A stretch of DNA of 64,000 nucleotides from Igneacidithiobacillus copahuensis. Its GTDB lineage: Bacteria; Pseudomonadota; Gammaproteobacteria; Acidithiobacillales; Acidithiobacillaceae. The translations under genes were made by a program, and so were the position numbers. Where the stretch lies: assembly GCF_018854015.1 (NCBI RefSeq), contig NZ_JAAXYO010000107.1:1-64000 (forward strand), written 5' to 3'. Shown here piece after piece: positions 36,968 through 46,431 of the stretch (the stretch's first letter is position 1; each line of letters opens with the position of its first letter). A model generated the notes under the pieces. It had not been told where the DNA came from and searched no databases. It saw only the letters and a program-made list of their open reading frames with translations.

Positions 36968-37893
36968 TGGCGTCTCCGGAACCAGAGCACTGCGAACAGG
37001 GAAACAAGAAACCCGCCGCCCATCAGGACCGGCCAGGCGTAGGGCCAGTTCTGTATGGGTAGTGGTACATTCATACCGTAAATCGTGGCGACGGTGGCGG
37101 GGATGGCAATGATCACCGTCCAGCCGGTAATGACTTTGAGGGTATTACTGATGTTGGTCTGCAATACGCCGCCGTAGGCATCCATCATGTTGGTGATGGT
37201 AGAGGTATAGACCTCCGTCATGTCCCGCGCTTGTTGCAGATCGATGAGGGCGTCGGCCAGATCTTCGGCGTCTTCTTCGTCCTGCGCAATGATGGGTAGA
37301 CGCAGCAGTTGTTGCAAGACGGAGATATTACCGCGCAGGGCTGAGGTGAAGCGGATCAGAATCTTGCTCAGGCTCAGCATGCTGAAGAATTCGTCGTTAC
37401 TCTGCGAGTGATGCAAACGCGCTTCCGTGTGCACGATCTCGCCATTGATGACCTGCAGGGCATCGAGAAAGGCCCGGGCCATGCGCTGAATCACTTCTAC
37501 CGTCAGCCAGCGTGGATCGAGCTCGTCGGTTTCCTGCGGCAACTGTAGCTCGATGGCGCGCAGCAGCGGCAATTCCTCAGAACTGACGGTAAGAATCTCT
37601 TCGCGGCCAAACACGATACCCAAAGGAATCACGGCAAAACTGGGACGGCCCGAATCGGGATCGCTTCGCGCCACCGGAACCTTCAGAATCACCAGGGTGT
37701 TATTGGCCTCTTTTTCCAGACGCGGGCGCTCGTCAAGATCCTGAACATCCTGAAAATATTCCTCATAAATCTGAAAGCGCTGGGTCAATTGCGCTATCTG
37801 CTGGCTGTCCGGCGCCACCACGCTGGTCCAGTGATAGGTGCGGCGTCCCTCGCCGCGAATGGCGATGACACGAGCTGCACGCAAAGTCTTCAT
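36958..37893 (-). CDS. CorA-family divalent cation channel, paralogue B (canonical GMN)
   Basis: A 311-residue CorA protein, the only one of four with the intact pore motif: ATIYGMNVPLP, followed by a second helix and a basic WFRRRHWI tail. The N-terminal cytoplasmic domain includes the usual DLDERPRLEKEANNTLVILKVP core strand. The ATG at 37893 overlaps the previous stop as ATGA. It is probably the conducting subunit if the four assemble together. Confidence 0.9.
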   Translation of the reverse strand: MKTLRAARVIAIRGEGRRTYHWTSVVAPDSQQIAQLTQRFQIYEEYFQDVQDLDERPRLEKEANNTLVILKVPVARSDPDSGRPSFAVIPLGIVFGREEILTVSSEELPLLRAIELQLPQETDELDPRWLTVEVIQRMARAFLDALQVINGEIVHTEARLHHSQSNDEFFSMLSLSKILIRFTSALRGNISVLQQLLRLPIIAQDEEDAEDLADALIDLQQARDMTEVYTSTITNMMDAYGGVLQTNISNTLKVITGWTVIIAIPATVATIYGMNVPLPIQNWPYAWPVLMGGGFLVSLFAVLWFRRRHWI

Positions 37894-38789
37894 AACCACC
37901 CTCGTCGCTTGAAATGCAGGGTCATCAGCGTAGAAATGAGAAGGGCCGTACCAATTGCAACCCAGGCAGTCCAATGGCTCTTTTGCTCGAGAAGTGGCAC
38001 GTTCACGCCAAACAGCGTGGCCACCAGACTCGGTACGTAGAGGATCAGCGCCATCACCGTGAGGATCTTCAGCCCGTGGTTGATATTGATCTGCACCATG
38101 CCGGCGTAGGCATCCATCATGTCACTGGCAGTGCTGGCACTGATCTCGGCACGATCCCGGGCATGCTGCAGATCAGCAATGGCACGATTCAGGGCCGAGC
38201 GATCCTCGTCTTGCCAGGCAAGGGCGGCACTGCGCGAGACCTTGAATATCGCAACAATGTTGCTCGCCAGGGTCACGTAGAATTGGGTCAGCGCCTTGCT
38301 CAGGGCCAGCAGGGCATAAAAGTCCTCGGTGCGCTGCGTCTCGTCGAGACGTACTTCCACCTCGAGGATCCCTTGCCGCAATCGCTCCACCGTGTGCTGG
38401 TAGCTGGAGGACAGAATCTGCAGAATCCAGATCAGGGTCTGCCGCGGGTTTTCAAACTTGCGCGCGTTCCATTGCTCGAGAAACGGCCATTCCACCTCGG
38501 CAAAAGTCCACAGGCGGTCCTCGCCCCAGAGCAGGGCAAAAGGGCGCAGCACACAGGGCGACTCGGGATCGTCGTCGCCCCGCCAGGGAAATTGCAGCAC
38601 CAATAAGAGAAACGAACCAATCCGCTCCAAACGCGGACTCTGATCGCTGATCAGGAGTTCTTCAAAAAGATCATCGGGCAGATCGAGTTGCTGCAACAAG
38701 GCTTCCAGCACCGACGCGGATGGCGCATGGTGATGAAACCAGAGTTGTTCCACGCCACTCCCAGCGTCTCTCAGGATGCCACTCGCCAT
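37890..38789 (-). CDS. CorA-family divalent cation channel homologue, paralogue A (GVN)
   Basis: A 299-residue CorA-like protein and the first gene of the four-gene array. The pore motif is GVN (ATLFGVNVPLLE), a conservative change from GMN seen in some CorA/ZntB relatives. The cytoplasmic domain includes RIGSFLLLVLQFPWRG and a helical stalk. It is separated by 78 bp from the photolyase gene stop upstream and lies on the same strand. Confidence 0.87.
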   Translation of the reverse strand: MASGILRDAGSGVEQLWFHHHAPSASVLEALLQQLDLPDDLFEELLISDQSPRLERIGSFLLLVLQFPWRGDDDPESPCVLRPFALLWGEDRLWTFAEVEWPFLEQWNARKFENPRQTLIWILQILSSSYQHTVERLRQGILEVEVRLDETQRTEDFYALLALSKALTQFYVTLASNIVAIFKVSRSAALAWQDEDRSALNRAIADLQHARDRAEISASTASDMMDAYAGMVQININHGLKILTVMALILYVPSLVATLFGVNVPLLEQKSHWTAWVAIGTALLISTLMTLHFKRRGWL

Positions 38790-38867
38790 ACGCCATTGCC
38801 CCTGCGGATTCGGCAGGTTTATAGCACAGGCGCCGGCGACAGTGGAAGCCGGGGAAAGCGCCGGCGC

Positions 38868-40406
38868 TCAAGCGTGGGTGTAGCGCTCCCGCAGCTCCGC
38901 CGCCCGGACGCGAATCTCGGCCAGCTCCGCCGCAGATTTTCGCTGCAGATTTCGCCATTGCAGGGCGGTGCGAGGATGCTGCGCAAACTTTGTTGCGTGG
39001 CGCTGCAAAAAATCCCAGTAGAGCGTGGAGAAGGGGCAGGCTTGCGCACCGGCGGCCTGCTGTGGCTGATAGGGGCAGCGTTGGCAATGCCCACCCATGC
39101 GCTGCAGATATTGGCCGCTGGCCACATACGGCTTGGACGCCAGCATGCCGCCATCGGCGTACTGCGACATGCCCAAAACATTGGGCAACTCCACCCACTC
39201 CACGGCATCCACATAAATGGCCAAATACCACTCGTGTAGCGCAACGGGCCGCACGCCAAGCAGCAAGGCGAACAGGCCGGTAACCATCAGGCGCTCGATA
39301 TGATGGGCGTAAGCAAAGTCCAGGGTACGGCGCAACACATCGCGCAGACACGCCATTTCCGTGTCACCGGTCCAGTAGAAAGACGGCAACGGCTGTGCGG
39401 CTCGCAGGGCATTGCTCTCCAGATAGCCAGGCATCTCGCGCCAGTAGATCCCGCGCACATACTCGCGCCAACCCAGGATCTGCCGCACGAAGCCCTCTAC
39501 CGCCGCCAATGGCGCCTTTCCGGCATCCAGCTCGGCTATCGCCGCAGCGATCACCCGGCGTGGATCCAGCAATCCCAGATTCATCGCTGCCGACAGACGG
39601 GAATGATAGAGCCAGACCTCACCCGGCCAGGTGGCGTCCTGAAACGCACCAAAGCTGGGTAGACGATGGCGGAGAAAATCCTGTAGCGCCTCCTCTGCCT
39701 GCGCCGCAGTCACCGGCCAGGAAAAATGCTGCAGAGCGCCGGGATGCTGCGGAAATTCCCGCTCTACGAGTGCGAAGATTTCCTCGGTGATCGTATCCGG
39801 GGGAAAGAGGACGGGCTCCGGCAACCATCCGGGCCCGGCACGCGAGAAGCTCTTGCGATTTTCGGAGTCGTAATTCCAGCGCCCGCCGCGGGGTTGGTCA
39901 CCGTCCATGAGGATGCCGCTGCGACTGCGTACGTGGCGGTACCAAAGCTCCATACGGTACTGTTTGCGTCCGCCCGCCCAGTTGTCGAAGACCTCCTGCG
40001 GGAAGAGAAAACGGTGATCTTCGATTTCGCGAAATTGCACGTCGTATTTGCTGCAGAGACTGCGGATTTCCTCGCGCAATGCCCAGGTACCGGGGCGAGC
40101 ACAGACCAGCTCGCGGGGACACTGCTCTGTCAGGATCTCATCGAGCTGCTGCGTCAGCGACATCCTCCGACCAGGCTCAAGCCTGCGATAGAGCAGGGGC
40201 AGTCCGCGCTCCTGCAACTCGGCGGCGAAATGCCGCATGGCGCTCAGAAACAGTGCGATACGCTGCTTGTGTGACCAGACAATCTCCGCCTCGCTGTGCG
40301 CCTCGATCATGACACAGAGATCTCGAGCCGGATCCATGTCCATCAATGCGGGATGGCGAGGGTCGAGATGGTCACCCAGGATCAGAATCAGGCGATCCAC
40401 GTTCAT
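38868..40406 (-). CDS. phrB: FeS-type (6-4) photolyase / PhrB-like cryptochrome
   Basis: A 512-residue deoxyribodipyrimidine-photolyase-related protein. The N-terminal Rossmann part (LILILGDHLDP) is followed by an all-helical FAD domain. Cysteines in GGHCQRCPYQ and AQACPFS plus an upstream Cys fit the [4Fe-4S] of PhrB-type enzymes, which repair (6-4) photoproducts with light. The ATG overlaps the DUF2256 stop as ATGA. This two-gene pair is common, and both should use the promoter at 40550-40676. Confidence 0.92.
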   Translation of the reverse strand: MNVDRLILILGDHLDPRHPALMDMDPARDLCVMIEAHSEAEIVWSHKQRIALFLSAMRHFAAELQERGLPLLYRRLEPGRRMSLTQQLDEILTEQCPRELVCARPGTWALREEIRSLCSKYDVQFREIEDHRFLFPQEVFDNWAGGRKQYRMELWYRHVRSRSGILMDGDQPRGGRWNYDSENRKSFSRAGPGWLPEPVLFPPDTITEEIFALVEREFPQHPGALQHFSWPVTAAQAEEALQDFLRHRLPSFGAFQDATWPGEVWLYHSRLSAAMNLGLLDPRRVIAAAIAELDAGKAPLAAVEGFVRQILGWREYVRGIYWREMPGYLESNALRAAQPLPSFYWTGDTEMACLRDVLRRTLDFAYAHHIERLMVTGLFALLLGVRPVALHEWYLAIYVDAVEWVELPNVLGMSQYADGGMLASKPYVASGQYLQRMGGHCQRCPYQPQQAAGAQACPFSTLYWDFLQRHATKFAQHPRTALQWRNLQRKSAAELAEIRVRAAELRERYTHA

Positions 40407-40549
40407 GTTTTGTCTTCCTTGTGTTTCTGACTACGGCATGCCTGAGAACAGTATTTGACCTGCTCCCAGTCCTTGCGCCAGCGCTTCCTCCAGGAAAAAG
40501 GCCGATTACACACTGGGCATAGCTTCTGGGGAAGCTGGGCTTTTTTCAT
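40403..40549 (-). CDS. DUF2256 zinc-ribbon-like small protein
   Basis: A 48-residue protein beginning MKKAQLPQKLCPVCNRPF, with two CxxC-type cysteine pairs (CPVC and YCSQAC) and a basic aromatic centre (WRKRWRKDW). This matches the DUF2256 family, usually encoded next to cryptochrome/photolyase genes. Function is unknown; zinc binding is likely. It is the first gene of the photolyase operon. Confidence 0.88.
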   Translation of the reverse strand: MKKAQLPQKLCPVCNRPFSWRKRWRKDWEQVKYCSQACRSQKHKEDKT

Positions 40550-40676
40550 CTCGTCATCTCTTGCGCAAATTTTGTACTATACATAATATGAACATATTGG
40601 CGCAGCAGCAATGGGTGCTGCATCCAGCTACGAAATAGCCACGTAGATACCTTGAATACAGGCACCGGAGAAGGGT
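40550..40676. promoter_or_regulatory. Divergent light-regulon promoter region
   Basis: This 127-bp gap separates the DUF2256-photolyase operon from the FAD oxidase-CFA operon. It contains TTTTGTACTATAC at 40570-40582, identical to a sequence upstream of the PYP gene. The inner TGTA-CTA-TACA forms a dyad, as MerR-type regulators prefer. Read on the minus strand, TATAGTACAAAA overlaps where a -10 region for DUF2256 could sit. Confidence 0.6.
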
Positions 40677-41984
40677 ATGCGCATAGCAGTGATCGGGAGT
40701 GGAATTTCTGGCTTGGCGAGCGCCTGGCTGTTGAACCGGCAGCATCAGGTAACCCTTTTCGAGGCGGACAGCCGCTTCGGTGGGCACACGTATACCGTCG
40801 ATATTCAGCATGAGGGAATCCGTGCCCCAGTGGACACCGGTTTTCTCGTCTGCAACGACTGGACCTACCCCAATCTGCTCGGCCTTTTCGCCGAGCTCGG
40901 CATCGAGACCGTGCCCAGTAACATGTCTTTCAGCGTTCGTCTCTCCGAACTGGGGCTGGAATGGAGCGGCACCAATCTCAACAGTCTTTTTGCACAACGC
41001 CGCAATCTGTCCCGTCCCGCCTTCTACGGTATGCTGCGCGACATCCTGCGTTTCAACCGGGATGCAAAGGCTTGGTTGCAGAAAAGTACCGAGGATGTTC
41101 GCTTGGGCCAGTTTCTGGAACGCGGGGGCTACGGAGATTGGTTGCGCGAGGCCTATCTGCTGCCCATGGCCGCCGCCATCTGGTCTTGTCCCGTGCGGCA
41201 GATGGAAGAATATCCCGCTCGCTCCTTCCTGCAGTTCTGTCATAATCATGGCCTGCTGAATGTGCTGCGCCGCCCGCAATGGCGCACCGTGCGCGGCGGT
41301 GGTCGGATCTACGTCGAGCGCATTCTGCGCGAACTTCCAGACGTCCGCCTGAATCATCCCGTGCAGCGTCTCGAGCCCATCGGCAATGGTATCCGTGTGC
41401 ACAGTAGCAAAGGGACGGAAGACTTCGATCGGGTGATCAGCGCCGTACACAGCGATCAGGCAGCCGCACTCCTGAGTGATAATTGGCAGCGGCAACGGCA
41501 GGCGCTGCAGGCGATTCGCTACCAACCCAACCGGGCGATTCTGCATCGGGATCGCAGCTTTCTCCCCACCCGGCGAGCGGCCTGGTCGGCCTGGAACTTC
41601 CACCGCGAGAACACCGGCAATTCGGACGCCTCAGTAGCCGTCAGCTATCTCATCAACCGTCTGCAGCCTCTCCCCTTTCGCGATCCGGTGATCGTCACCC
41701 TGAATCCCGAGCGGGAGCCTGATCCGTCACTGGTATGGAAGGAGATTTCTTACGCGCATCCGGTTTTCGACGCTGCCGCGTTGCAGGCGCAGGGGACCTT
41801 ACGCGAGTTGCAGGGAGATGCCGGACTGCTCTTTGCCGGCGCGTGGTTGGGACATGGTTTTCATGAAGATGGCATGCGCAGTGCCATGGCTGTCGCAAAT
41901 GCGCTGGGTATCCGGGCGCCGTGGCAGGTGGAGAATGCACAGCGTGAGGAGGGACGTGCGCTATGTCCGCAAAACGCCATCTGA
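40677..41984 (+). CDS. FAD-dependent amine oxidase-like oxidoreductase
   Basis: A 435-residue flavoprotein. The dinucleotide site is VIGSGISGLASAWLL and the second FAD segment is FGGHTYTVDI; the C-terminal FAD motif is LLFAGAWLGHGFHEDGMRSA. This family is regularly encoded with DUF1365 and CFA synthase and is thought to modify membrane fatty acids, such as in furan fatty acid formation. The ATG at 40677 follows GGAGAAGG. It is the first gene of a six-gene, fully overlapping operon. Confidence 0.87.
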   Translation: MRIAVIGSGISGLASAWLLNRQHQVTLFEADSRFGGHTYTVDIQHEGIRAPVDTGFLVCNDWTYPNLLGLFAELGIETVPSNMSFSVRLSELGLEWSGTNLNSLFAQRRNLSRPAFYGMLRDILRFNRDAKAWLQKSTEDVRLGQFLERGGYGDWLREAYLLPMAAAIWSCPVRQMEEYPARSFLQFCHNHGLLNVLRRPQWRTVRGGGRIYVERILRELPDVRLNHPVQRLEPIGNGIRVHSSKGTEDFDRVISAVHSDQAAALLSDNWQRQRQALQAIRYQPNRAILHRDRSFLPTRRAAWSAWNFHRENTGNSDASVAVSYLINRLQPLPFRDPVIVTLNPEREPDPSLVWKEISYAHPVFDAAALQAQGTLRELQGDAGLLFAGAWLGHGFHEDGMRSAMAVANALGIRAPWQVENAQREEGRALCPQNAI

Positions 41985-42727
41985 CCGGTGCCCTGCTAAC
42001 GGTACGGGTCATGCACCAGCGCCTGCAGCCCAAGCGCCGCCCCTTCTTTTATCGCGGCTTTCAGCTCTGTTTTGACATCCGCCAGCAGGAGCAGCTGCGA
42101 AAAACATTGCGCTATCGAACGCCTCTCAGCTTTCGCGTGGCAGATCACGGACGTCGCGACGGCAGCGATCCGGCGATCTGGATTCGCGATATCTTTGCCA
42201 GGCACGGGGTAGCGGCGGACGCTATCTATTTGGTCACCTATCCCCGTCTGTGGGGCTACAGTTTCAAGCCCGTCAGCTTCTGGCTGGGCGTGGATGCCCA
42301 GGGTGGGCTGCGTGGGGTGCTTGCCGAAGTCAACAATACCTTCGGTGAGCACCACAGTTATCTGGTGCGCCACCCCGACGGGCGGGTGATGGATCGCCAT
42401 GACTGGTTCATTGCCGAGAAGGCTTTCTACGTCTCGCCATTTTTCTCCGTGGATGGCCACTACCGGTTCCGCTTTCGCTTCGAGTCAGAAAGGGTCCAGA
42501 TAGACATTCATCATGTCGGAGAAAATGGTGAGGTGCGTCTGATCACCCAGCTTGCCGGCCAACGTCAGGAGCTGAGCGCTGGTACCGCTTGGCGTGCGGT
42601 ACTGAGCAACCCCCTGATGAGCCTGATGGTCACCATCGGCATCCATTGGGAAGCCCTCAAGCTCTGGCGGGCCGGCATTCGCCTGCAACGCAAACCCATT
42701 CCCCCGGCACAGGAGATCAGCTCATGA
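41963..42727 (+). CDS. DUF1365 family protein
   Basis: A 254-residue DUF1365 protein of unknown biochemistry: YLVTYPRLWGYSFKPVSFW, EVNNTFGEHHSYL and KAFYVSPFF are family hallmarks. It overlaps the FAD oxidase gene by 22 bp and the CFA gene by 4 bp. Its constant association with those two suggests a shared lipid modification pathway. Confidence 0.88.
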   Translation: MSAKRHLTGALLTVRVMHQRLQPKRRPFFYRGFQLCFDIRQQEQLRKTLRYRTPLSFRVADHGRRDGSDPAIWIRDIFARHGVAADAIYLVTYPRLWGYSFKPVSFWLGVDAQGGLRGVLAEVNNTFGEHHSYLVRHPDGRVMDRHDWFIAEKAFYVSPFFSVDGHYRFRFRFESERVQIDIHHVGENGEVRLITQLAGQRQELSAGTAWRAVLSNPLMSLMVTIGIHWEALKLWRAGIRLQRKPIPPAQEISS

Positions 42728-43944
42728 GTACCTCACCCGCCGCCCCCCTGCACTGGGCAGGTAAACCACGCTCGCGTAGGGCCCGCCTGCTGTATCGGCT
42801 TCTCGATCAACATTTACAATGCGGATCCCTGGAAGTACAGACCCCGGAAGGGGAGCTTTGGCGCTTCCAAAGTGAGAAAGCGGGACCGCAGGCCCACTGG
42901 CGGATCCACGATTGGCGCAGCATCAGTCAAATTCTGCGCGACGGAGATGTGGGAATGGGGCGCAGCTATTTCCAGGGCTTATGGGATAGCAATGATCCCG
43001 TTCAATTGATCAGTCTCGCCTTGCGCAACCGAAACGCTGTAGAGGCCTGGATACAGGGCAGTTGGTGGCGACGGAGTTTCTTTGCCCTGCTCGACCGCTT
43101 GCGCGCCAACACCCTCTCGGGTAGCCAGAAGAACATTGCGGCGCACTACGATCTCGGCAATGACTTCTATCAGCTCTGGCTCGATCCCAGCATGAGCTAT
43201 TCCAGTGCCTGTTTTTCTGAGGACGCAGACGAAAGCATGGAGCAGGCACAAGAAAGAAAATATGCCATAGCATTGGCCAGCCTGCGTTTGCGTCCGGGGG
43301 CGACGATCCTGGAAATTGGCTGTGGCTGGGGCGCTTTCGCCGAATATGCCGCACGTCAGGGCTACCGCGTGCACGGCATCACGCTATCGCGCGAGCAGCT
43401 GCACTACGGCCAGGAACGTCTGAAAAAAGCGGGCCTTGCCGATCTGGCCTCCCTGGAGTACCGCGATTATCGGAACGTTGCGGGCAGCTACGATGGCATC
43501 GTCTCCATCGAGATGTTCGAGGCGGTGGGCCGCGAGTGGTGGCCTACCTATTTCCAGGCCCTCACTCGCCTGCTTCGCCGGGGAGGACGAGCGGTAGTAC
43601 AGAGCATCGACATTGCTGACGAACTCTATCCGCAGTATTGCCGCGGCTCGGATTTCATCCGGCGCCATGTCTTCCCGGGCGGCTTCCTGCCCTCGCCCAA
43701 GGCATTTCACGCAGAGCTGCGCTCAGCGCGACTGCAAGTTCTTGGGCGCCGCCAGTTCGGCCAGGATTATGCCCGGACCCTGCACTATTGGCGCACCCGC
43801 TTCGATGCCCAGAGCACTCGGCTCAGTCAGATGGGCTACGAGCAAAGCTTCCAGCGGCTGTGGCGATTTTATCTGGCCTACTGCGAGGCCGGCTTCCGTG
43901 AGGGCAGCATCAATGTCGGCCAGTGGACCCTCGCCCATGCGTAG
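42724..43944 (+). CDS. Cyclopropane-fatty-acyl-phospholipid synthase-family methyltransferase
   Basis: A 406-residue SAM-dependent methyltransferase. SAM site ILEIGCGWGAFAEYAA, acidic motif SIEMFEAVG, and the CFA-type YDLGNDFYQLWLDPSMSYSSACF and SDFIRRHVFPGG signatures. It transfers a methylene or methyl group to unsaturated acyl chains in the membrane. The ATG at 42724 overlaps the DUF1365 stop (ATGA). Homologues in light/singlet-oxygen regulons make cyclopropane or methylated/furan fatty acids; which product forms here is unknown. Confidence 0.9.
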   Translation: MSTSPAAPLHWAGKPRSRRARLLYRLLDQHLQCGSLEVQTPEGELWRFQSEKAGPQAHWRIHDWRSISQILRDGDVGMGRSYFQGLWDSNDPVQLISLALRNRNAVEAWIQGSWWRRSFFALLDRLRANTLSGSQKNIAAHYDLGNDFYQLWLDPSMSYSSACFSEDADESMEQAQERKYAIALASLRLRPGATILEIGCGWGAFAEYAARQGYRVHGITLSREQLHYGQERLKKAGLADLASLEYRDYRNVAGSYDGIVSIEMFEAVGREWWPTYFQALTRLLRRGGRAVVQSIDIADELYPQYCRGSDFIRRHVFPGGFLPSPKAFHAELRSARLQVLGRRQFGQDYARTLHYWRTRFDAQSTRLSQMGYEQSFQRLWRFYLAYCEAGFREGSINVGQWTLAHA

Positions 43945-44482
43945 GCTGCTGGTCCTCGTTACCATACTGGCGCTTGGTGCTCCACCCCTGGCATGTGCCG
44001 AAAGCGTAGACATTCCCTTACCAACGGCGTTGTATAGCGCTGTTCCCAACCTACACCTGCTCGGTGCAGGCCAACTCGACTGGTTTTTGTTTCACGTCTA
44101 CGACGCAGCGCTGTATGTGAGCGGCAAGGACTATGAACCGGCTGCCGAGCCTTTCGCCTTGGCCATCCGCTATGACCGAAGTTTCAGCAGCGCTCAGCTC
44201 GCCAAAACCTCCTTACGAGAAATGGATCGATTGAGCCATCCCGACCCGGCACTGCGAGAGGAATTTGCTCGGGAGCTGCGACAAGCCTTTCCCTCTGTGC
44301 ACAGCGGCGATGAACTGGTCGGCCTCTGCGTTCCACAGCAGTACACCGCCTTCTATTTTGACGGAAAGCTTTACAGCAAAATCGACGATCCCAAATTCTG
44401 TCCAGCATTTTTCGGCATCTGGCTCGATCCGCGTACCAGAGTACCCGGCCTGCGCAAAAAGCTGTTGGGTCTCCATGACTGA
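43937..44482 (+). CDS. Chalcone isomerase-like secreted protein
   Basis: A 181-residue protein with a signal peptide (LVLVTILALGAPPLACA) and a chalcone-isomerase-like fold signature: FHVYDAALYVSG, DRSFSSAQLAKTSLREMDRL and ALREEFARELRQAFPSV. Proteins of this type recur next to CFA/DUF3833 genes; they may bind fatty acids rather than catalyse. The ATG at 43937 overlaps the CFA gene by 8 bp. Likely periplasmic. Confidence 0.82.
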   Translation: MRRLLVLVTILALGAPPLACAESVDIPLPTALYSAVPNLHLLGAGQLDWFLFHVYDAALYVSGKDYEPAAEPFALAIRYDRSFSSAQLAKTSLREMDRLSHPDPALREEFARELRQAFPSVHSGDELVGLCVPQQYTAFYFDGKLYSKIDDPKFCPAFFGIWLDPRTRVPGLRKKLLGLHD

Positions 44483-45767
44483 ACCAGAGCGTCCCAAATT
44501 TGCCATCCTCCTGCGTTATGCTCCGTTCGGCCTACCTTTGGCCTTTGGTGCTCTGCCAGTATACCTGCTCCTGCCGCACCTCTATGCTACCCGCTACGGC
44601 CTGTCGTTGGGGGGGGTGGGGCTGCTGCTCCTGCTGACGCGTCTGGGCGACGCCGTCATCGACCCGCTGATTGGACGCTGGAGCGACGCCTGGGCAGCCC
44701 GGCACGGTGCGCGGGTGGGCCTGATTGCCTGGGGTCTATTGCCGCTTGCGCTCAGCTTTTATTTTCTCTTCAACCCGCTTCGCAGTCTCCCAATCTGGTG
44801 GTCTCTGGCCCCGGCACTCATCGCCTTTTACGTCGCCTACAGCGTCAGTGGGTTGAACTACCAGGCAATGGCGGCCGAGCTCTCCACCCAATATCAGGCG
44901 CGTAGCTGGTTGACCACGGCGCGGGAAGGGGCGGCATTGATTGGCGTACTCCTGGCGGCCATCCTGCCCGAGCTTCTGCAGCGGCATCTTCCCGCTCAGG
45001 CCGCCTGGCAGGCCTTTGCCCTGGTTTTTGTCGTATTACTCTTTTTTGCGGCCATTCCGCTCTGGAATCGGAGCCTGCGACGTCCGGTAGCGGTTACTTC
45101 GCAGAGAGCCTGGTGGCGCTTTTACGAGCCTCTGCGTCGGCCGGCAACGCGACGCCTCTTCGCCGTCTACACCCTCTCGCAGAGCGCCAACACCGTAGCT
45201 GCCACCCTCTTCTTCTTTTTTGTGGATCAGATCTTGCGAGCTCCGCATTGGGCGCCGGGATTTCTGCTGCTCTATTTCTTGTCCGGAGCTGCTGGCATGC
45301 CCTTCTGGCTCTGGTATTCCCATCGGCAGAGCAAGGCCCGCGCCTGGCGCTGGGCCATGTTGCTGGCAACCTTCGCCTTTCTCGGCGCGGTCTTGCTTGG
45401 GCCTGGTCTGCTTTGGGGCTACGCCCTGGTGTGCCTGTTCAGTGGCCTGGCCCTCGGCGCCGATCAGGCGTTGCCGCCCAGTATTCTTGCCGATCACACT
45501 GATGCCGATCCGGACGCTCGTGCAGGTTCTTATTTCGGTCTCTACAACTGGGTGGGCAAGGCCGCGACCGCCATTGGTGCTGGGCTCATTCTGCCCCTGT
45601 TGCAATGGCTCGGGTACAGCGTCGAAGGGCAGAATCTATGGGCCCTGCTGCTGGGATATGCCCTCGTACCCGCGCTGTTCAAACTCTGGGCCATCTACCT
45701 TTTACAACCCGAGCGAGTCGACCGGGCCGCTCTTCGTTTTACCACCCTCTCAGGAGCACATCCATGA
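44475..45767 (+). CDS. MFS transporter, sugar:cation symporter type
   Basis: A 430-residue permease with about 12 membrane helices and the GPH-type RLGDAVIDPLIGRWSDAW loop between helices 2 and 3. The second half repeats this pattern (LADHTDADPDARAGSYFGLYNWVGKA). It overlaps genes on both sides. Equivalent MFS genes occur in singlet-oxygen-responsive operons with CFA synthase, so it may move a lipid or lipid precursor rather than a sugar. Confidence 0.86.
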   Translation: MTEPERPKFAILLRYAPFGLPLAFGALPVYLLLPHLYATRYGLSLGGVGLLLLLTRLGDAVIDPLIGRWSDAWAARHGARVGLIAWGLLPLALSFYFLFNPLRSLPIWWSLAPALIAFYVAYSVSGLNYQAMAAELSTQYQARSWLTTAREGAALIGVLLAAILPELLQRHLPAQAAWQAFALVFVVLLFFAAIPLWNRSLRRPVAVTSQRAWWRFYEPLRRPATRRLFAVYTLSQSANTVAATLFFFFVDQILRAPHWAPGFLLLYFLSGAAGMPFWLWYSHRQSKARAWRWAMLLATFAFLGAVLLGPGLLWGYALVCLFSGLALGADQALPPSILADHTDADPDARAGSYFGLYNWVGKAATAIGAGLILPLLQWLGYSVEGQNLWALLLGYALVPALFKLWAIYLLQPERVDRAALRFTTLSGAHP

Positions 45768-46354
45768 AGATCCCCTATATCCTAACCCCCGTGGCTATCG
45801 CCGTAGCCCTGTCGGGCTGCGCAACACTGCCGTCAGACTACGCCCACACGCAGCCGCATTTTTCGCTGCGCGAATTCTTCAACGGTCCCCTGCTAGCTAC
45901 AGGCATGTTTCAGAACCGCTCCGGTAAAGTGGTGAACCGCTTCACCGTGCGCATGCTCGGCCATTGGGACGGCAACAAGGGCACTCTGGATGAATATTTC
46001 ACCTATATTGCCAACGACGGCAAGATTACCCACGCCAAGCGCGTGTGGTATTTGCAGGACGATGGCGACCATCATTTCTCGGGCTATGCGGTAGGCTCGG
46101 CCGGGGACGTCAAGGCAGCGAAAGGTGACGCCTATGGCTTTGCCCTGCACTGGAGTTATAACGTCAAACAGCCAGTGGGGAAAAGCTACTATAATCTCCA
46201 TGCCGATGACTGGATGTACATGATTCAGCCGGATGTTGTCATCGATCGCACCGATGTCACCTGGTATGGACTGCATGCCGGGGACATTACTCTGGAAATG
46301 CATAAGCTCCCCGATACCGCAGCCAATCGAGCGGCTATGACATCCCCGGAGTAG
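45764..46354 (+). CDS. DUF3833 lipoprotein, copy 1
   Basis: A 196-residue DUF3833 protein. The N-terminal lipobox LSGC (Cys about residue 20) marks it as a lipoprotein. The body has FFNGPLLATGMFQNRSGKVVNRFTVRMLGHW and TFTYIANDGK-type strands. A second DUF3833, lacking a lipobox, is at 57721-58275. Function is unknown; it is always near CFA genes. The ATG overlaps the MFS stop as ATGA. Confidence 0.86.
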   Translation: MKIPYILTPVAIAVALSGCATLPSDYAHTQPHFSLREFFNGPLLATGMFQNRSGKVVNRFTVRMLGHWDGNKGTLDEYFTYIANDGKITHAKRVWYLQDDGDHHFSGYAVGSAGDVKAAKGDAYGFALHWSYNVKQPVGKSYYNLHADDWMYMIQPDVVIDRTDVTWYGLHAGDITLEMHKLPDTAANRAAMTSPE

Positions 46355-46431
46355 ACGTCGTACTCTACCCGCCTGTGCGGCGCCTCGCGCGGGGAAGTGA
46401 TACCGGCACCCGTCAGTTGCTGGGAGGGAAC

